Assembly: GCA_016919565.1 (NCBI GenBank)
Contig: JACXTO010000163.1
Location: 1-7,852, forward strand
Length of the DNA stretch: 7,852 nucleotides
Direction of reading: 5' to 3'
DNA from: Methanomassiliicoccaceae archaeon
Lineage (GTDB): Archaea; Thermoplasmatota; Thermoplasmata; Methanomassiliicoccales; UBA472
Shown: positions 5,665 through 7,852 of the stretch, piece by piece
Layout: each line of letters begins with the position of its first letter
Position numbering within the stretch: the stretch's first letter is position 1
Translations under genes and position numbers: made by a program
Notes under the pieces: generated by a model
What the model saw: the letters and a program-made list of their open reading frames with translations, nothing else
What the model was told of the DNA's origin: nothing
Databases searched by the model: none

Positions 5665-6441
5665 TTAAAACTTCAATTCCTGGATGATGCTGGTCTCCTC
5701 TTTGGGGACCAGCACCACCACGGTGATCTTATCCCTCAGGTTCGATTTCTGGATCTTCTCCCTGAGGAGTTCGTCGATCTGGTAGATGCCGGCGGAGTTG
5801 TTCATCTGGATCTCGACCCTGATCGGGCGCTCCTCTCCTTTCATCACCCTCACCTTGTCGATCGCCAAAGCTGATACGGAGTGGATGTTGACGCTTCCCG
5901 ATCGGAAGGGTATCCTAGCCCTCCCCTTCTCCATGTCCAATGCGTCCGCGACCCTGACCACACCTGCCTCCAGTGTCAGCGGTATGATGTCCGTACGGTG
6001 GGCGATCATGGCGTGAAGCACCTCGACCATGACCACCATGACCACTGGCTCCGGGTACAGGTCCTTCAGCAAACGCTTGATGATCTCCGGCGCGAGGGAG
6101 ACGGAGAATTCCTCGTGGTTCTCTCGGTGCACCGCATGCCCGATGTCGTGCAACGCTGACGCCAGGACGACCACGACCTCGGCATCGTCGTTCTTCAGGC
6201 CATAGCTCTTGACGATGTCCGGCACGTCGCCTTCCGCAATCAGCATGCGAAGCATCTTCAGCGCCGTCCGGGTCACGATCTTGATGTGTATCGGGCCATG
6301 GTCGTTGAAGCCGAGGCGCTCGATGGCAGTGATGTTCGACGCGCGCCAGTAGGCCTTGAGCTCAACATCCTCGTTGATACGCTCCACCAGCTTCACAAGG
6401 GTGCGATTCCCTTCGGTGGGCACGTCGAACGTCTGCGCCAT
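5665..6441 (-). CDS. HD-domain putative metal-dependent phosphohydrolase
   Basis: A 258-residue cytoplasmic protein of the HD superfamily, which hydrolyses phosphate esters of nucleotides and related compounds using histidine- and aspartate-bound metals. Candidate metal ligands in order are H48 and H52 (NDHGPIH), the HD doublet H98-D99 in ALHDIGHAVHR, with H102 and H105 nearby, H148 in IAHRTD, and D166 in VADALD. The pattern is complete enough to suggest activity. The C-terminal part (about 185-258) is a separate beta-rich or ACT-like region of unknown role. The substrate cannot be named from sequence; dNTP, cyclic nucleotide or RNA ends are possibilities only. The TATA box centred 28 bp upstream and the absence of an SD suggest a leaderless mRNA. 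It shares a 130-bp divergent region with the transketolase genes and meets PCNA tail to tail with no intergenic base. Confidence 0.85.
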   Translation of the reverse strand: MAQTFDVPTEGNRTLVKLVERINEDVELKAYWRASNITAIERLGFNDHGPIHIKIVTRTALKMLRMLIAEGDVPDIVKSYGLKNDDAEVVVVLASALHDIGHAVHRENHEEFSVSLAPEIIKRLLKDLYPEPVVMVVMVEVLHAMIAHRTDIIPLTLEAGVVRVADALDMEKGRARIPFRSGSVNIHSVSALAIDKVRVMKGEERPIRVEIQMNNSAGIYQIDELLREKIQKSNLRDKITVVVLVPKEETSIIQELKF

Positions 6442-6464
6442 CGGACGACCAAGGGCGGGGGAGT

Positions 6465-6474
6465 AGATAAAACT
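6465..6474 (-). promoter_or_regulatory. TATA box of the HD-domain gene
   Basis: AGTTTTATCT on the minus strand, centred about 28 bp before the ATG at 6441, giving a leaderless start. The stretch between it and the start codon is C-rich and has no SD. Confidence 0.55.
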
Positions 6475-6520
6475 GCATACTCGCTGGATGCCCCATCATT
6501 GTGCTTCGCATGTTACAAAC

Positions 6521-6530
6521 GTTTTTAAAC
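6521..6530 (+). promoter_or_regulatory. TATA box of the transketolase unit
   Basis: GTTTTTAAAC, centred about 46 bp before the ATG at 6572, predicting a leader of about 20 nt. The palindrome AAACGTTT (6517-6524) overlaps its upstream edge. An SD, GAGGAGAAGG (6555-6564), lies in the predicted leader and supports the start at 6572 over the upstream in-frame ATG at 6488. Confidence 0.5.
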
Positions 6531-6571
6531 ATCACTTCGATTATTCTCCACCCCGAGGAGAAGGTTGCTTA

Positions 6572-7408
6572 ATGGTCGCATATCCCGCTGATGTAATCGC
6601 CGAACTGGAGAGGAAAGCGAACCTCATCCGTTCCCATGTTATCCGTATGACTCGCTCCGCCGGTTCAGGACACCCGGGCGGATCCCTATCGTCCAGCGAT
6701 CTCATCTCGGCCTTGTTCTTCAAAATAATGAACCATCGCCCCTCCGACCCCAGTTGGGAGGACCGGGACCGCTTCGTGCTCTCCAAGGGGCACGCCGCGC
6801 CGGCCTACTATGCCGCATTGGCGGAGAGCGGTTACTTCCCCGTGGACGAACTGCTGACCCTCAGGAAACTGAACAGCCGCTTGCAGGGACACCCCAGCAA
6901 GAGCAAGTTGCCAGGAGTTGAGATGTCCACAGGCTCCCTCGGGCAGGGATTGAGCGTCGCAAACGGCATGGCGCTCGCCGCCAAGCTGGACCGCAGGACG
7001 CACCGCATCTACTGCATCTGCGGGGACGGCGAGATGCAGAGCGGCCAGATCTGGGAGGCAGCGATGCTCGGGGCGCATTTCGAGCTCGACAACGTCACCG
7101 CCTTCGTCGACCGGAACATGCTGCAGATCGACGGTCCGACGGAGAAGATCATGTCCCTCGAGCCATTGGCTGACAAGTGGAAGGCCTTCGGATGGCACGT
7201 GATCGAGATCGATGGCCACGACATGCGCCAGATACTCGATGCTTGCGATAGGGCGAAGGACACCCGCAGCAAGCCCACCATGGTGATCGCTCACACCGTT
7301 AAAGGTAAGGGCGTCTCGTTCATGGAGAACGCCCTCTCGTTCCATGGCAAGCCCCCAAACGAGGAGGAAGCGAAGAAGGCGCTGAAGGAACTGGAGGGAG
7401 ACCAATGA
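6572..7408 (+). CDS. Transketolase, N-terminal (thiamine-diphosphate pyrophosphate-binding) subunit
   Basis: First half of a split transketolase, which transfers two-carbon ketol units between sugar phosphates and so links pentoses and erythrose 4-phosphate to glycolytic intermediates. 278 residues. Visible motifs: SGHPGG (32-37) with H34, SKGHA (72-76) with H74, GHPSK (106-110), STGSLGQG (119-126), the cofactor-binding GDGE (151-154) followed by N182 in VDRN, and [10 protein letters not shown] (244-253) with H258 after it. Together these form the diphosphate/Mg-binding half; the complementary half is the next gene. Two-gene transketolases are common in archaea and many bacteria. Its stop overlaps the next start as ATGA (7405-7408), so the subunits are translationally coupled. 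The start at 6572 follows the SD and TATA positions; the frame remains open to 6488. Confidence 0.95.
   Translation: MVAYPADVIAELERKANLIRSHVIRMTRSAGSGHPGGSLSSSDLISALFFKIMNHRPSDPSWEDRDRFVLSKGHAAPAYYAALAESGYFPVDELLTLRKLNSRLQGHPSKSKLPGVEMSTGSLGQGLSVANGMALAAKLDRRTHRIYCICGDGEMQSGQIWEAAMLGAHFELDNVTAFVDRNMLQIDGPTEKIMSLEPLADKWKAFGWHVIEIDGHDMRQILDACDRAKDTRSKPTMVIAHTVKGKGVSFMENALSFHGKPPNEEEAKKALKELEGDQ
7393..7400 (+). promoter_or_regulatory. Shine-Dalgarno site for the transketolase C-terminal subunit
   Basis: GGAGGGAG lies in the last codons of the N-terminal subunit gene, 4 nt before the ATG at 7405. It supports that start and tight coupling of the two subunits. Confidence 0.6.
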
Positions 7409-7852
7409 AGTGGAGCTATGCCAGCCAGCGTAAGGAGTACGGCCGGGCGCTTATCGACCTGGGCAAGATGCGCAAGGACGTGGTCGTCCTTGATGCCGAC
7501 CTTTCCGGTTCGACAAGGACGGCGGACTTCGCCAAGGAGTTCCCGGAGCACTTCTTCAACTGTGGAATTGCAGAGCAGAACATGATGGGGACGGCGGCCG
7601 GGCTCGCCGCCTCGGGGAAGGTCGTCTTCGCATCCAGCTTCGCCGTGTTTGCCACCGGCCGCTGCTGGGACCAGATCAGGCAATCCATCGCTTATCCGAA
7701 GTTAAATGTCAAGATCTGCGCCACCCATGCCGGCATCACCGTCGGTGGGGACGGCGCATCGCACCAGACCGGGGAGGACGTGGCGTTGATGCGCACCCTG
7801 CCGAACATGACCGTGGTCGTGCCGGCCGATGCGCAGGAGACGTACAAGACCA
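7405..7852 (+). CDS. Transketolase, C-terminal subunit (partial, runs off the window)
   Basis: Second half of the split transketolase, beginning [16 protein letters not shown] and open for 149 codons to the window edge, so its 3' end is missing because of the window and not by mutation. The pyrimidine-binding domain is recognisable: [12 protein letters not shown] (26-37), the catalytic-glutamate segment [11 protein letters not shown] (52-62) with E57, which activates the thiamine diphosphate ring, then [12 protein letters not shown] (75-86), DQIRQSI (89-95), and [15 protein letters not shown] (107-121) with H120. A complete gene would be expected to run to roughly 310 residues. The ATG overlaps the previous stop. 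With the N-terminal subunit it should form the active heteromer, with each active site at the interface. Confidence 0.95.
   Translation, partial: MKWSYASQRKEYGRALIDLGKMRKDVVVLDADLSGSTRTADFAKEFPEHFFNCGIAEQNMMGTAAGLAASGKVVFASSFAVFATGRCWDQIRQSIAYPKLNVKICATHAGITVGGDGASHQTGEDVALMRTLPNMTVVVPADAQETYKT

Noticed and set aside
6488..6571. N-terminal extension of the transketolase N subunit
   Set aside because: The extra 28 residues are not family-like and would span the TATA box and SD of the gene.
6686..7405. Minus-strand open frame (239 codons) opposite the transketolase N gene
   Set aside because: It lies wholly inside a clearly recognised transketolase gene and has no family features of its own.
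1..7852. A defence, mobile or secondary-metabolite system
   Set aside because: All but two genes belong to recognised core families. There are no terminal inverted repeats, integrase or transposase genes, toxin-antitoxin pairs, CRISPR repeats or tRNA attachment sites, so the window reads as ordinary chromosomal sequence.

Overview
This window looks like ordinary chromosomal core sequence from a euryarchaeon. The evidence is a transcription factor S (TFS) gene followed directly by an archaeal/eukaryotic-type PCNA gene, a stand-alone beta-CASP nuclease of the archaeal CPSF2-like type, a transketolase split into two adjacent subunit genes, TATA-type promoters about 27-30 bp before several start codons, and Shine-Dalgarno (SD) sequences only on the genes with leaders. 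Moderately high GC, GTG starts and the mix of leaderless and leadered genes would fit a Thermoplasmatota/Methanomassiliicoccales-like lineage. That placement is an inference of moderate confidence.

Layout: (1) 4-840, minus: nadC (NAD biosynthesis), complete, with its own promoter. (2) 841-1064: intergenic, holding the nadC promoter and a cluster of short dyad repeats. (3) 1065-2795, minus: a two-gene unit, a YjbQ/UPF0047 protein followed 6 bp later by a beta-CASP metallo-nuclease. (4) 2796-2957: divergent promoter region. (5) 2958-3320, plus: a small helix-turn-helix protein read from a GTG. (6) 3452-4438, plus: an unrecognised membrane protein with a long charged tail, preceded by a perfect 7-bp hairpin at the predicted transcription start. 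(7) 4562-5664, plus: TFS and then PCNA. (8) 5665-6441, minus: an HD-domain phosphohydrolase-like protein meeting PCNA tail to tail with no gap. (9) 6572-7852, plus: transketolase N-terminal subunit, overlapping by ATGA the C-terminal subunit, which runs off the window end.

Functionally the window mixes cofactor metabolism (nadC), pentose phosphate interconversion (split transketolase), RNA processing (beta-CASP), transcription (TFS) and replication (PCNA). The genes look like several independent short transcription units rather than one system. No gene-free stretch exceeds about 225 bases. I see no tRNA, rRNA, CRISPR array, insertion sequence or attachment site, and no convincing new multi-gene system. 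The parts most worth a second look are the unrecognised membrane protein and its leader, the YjbQ/beta-CASP pair with its divergent HTH neighbour, and the dyads upstream of nadC.
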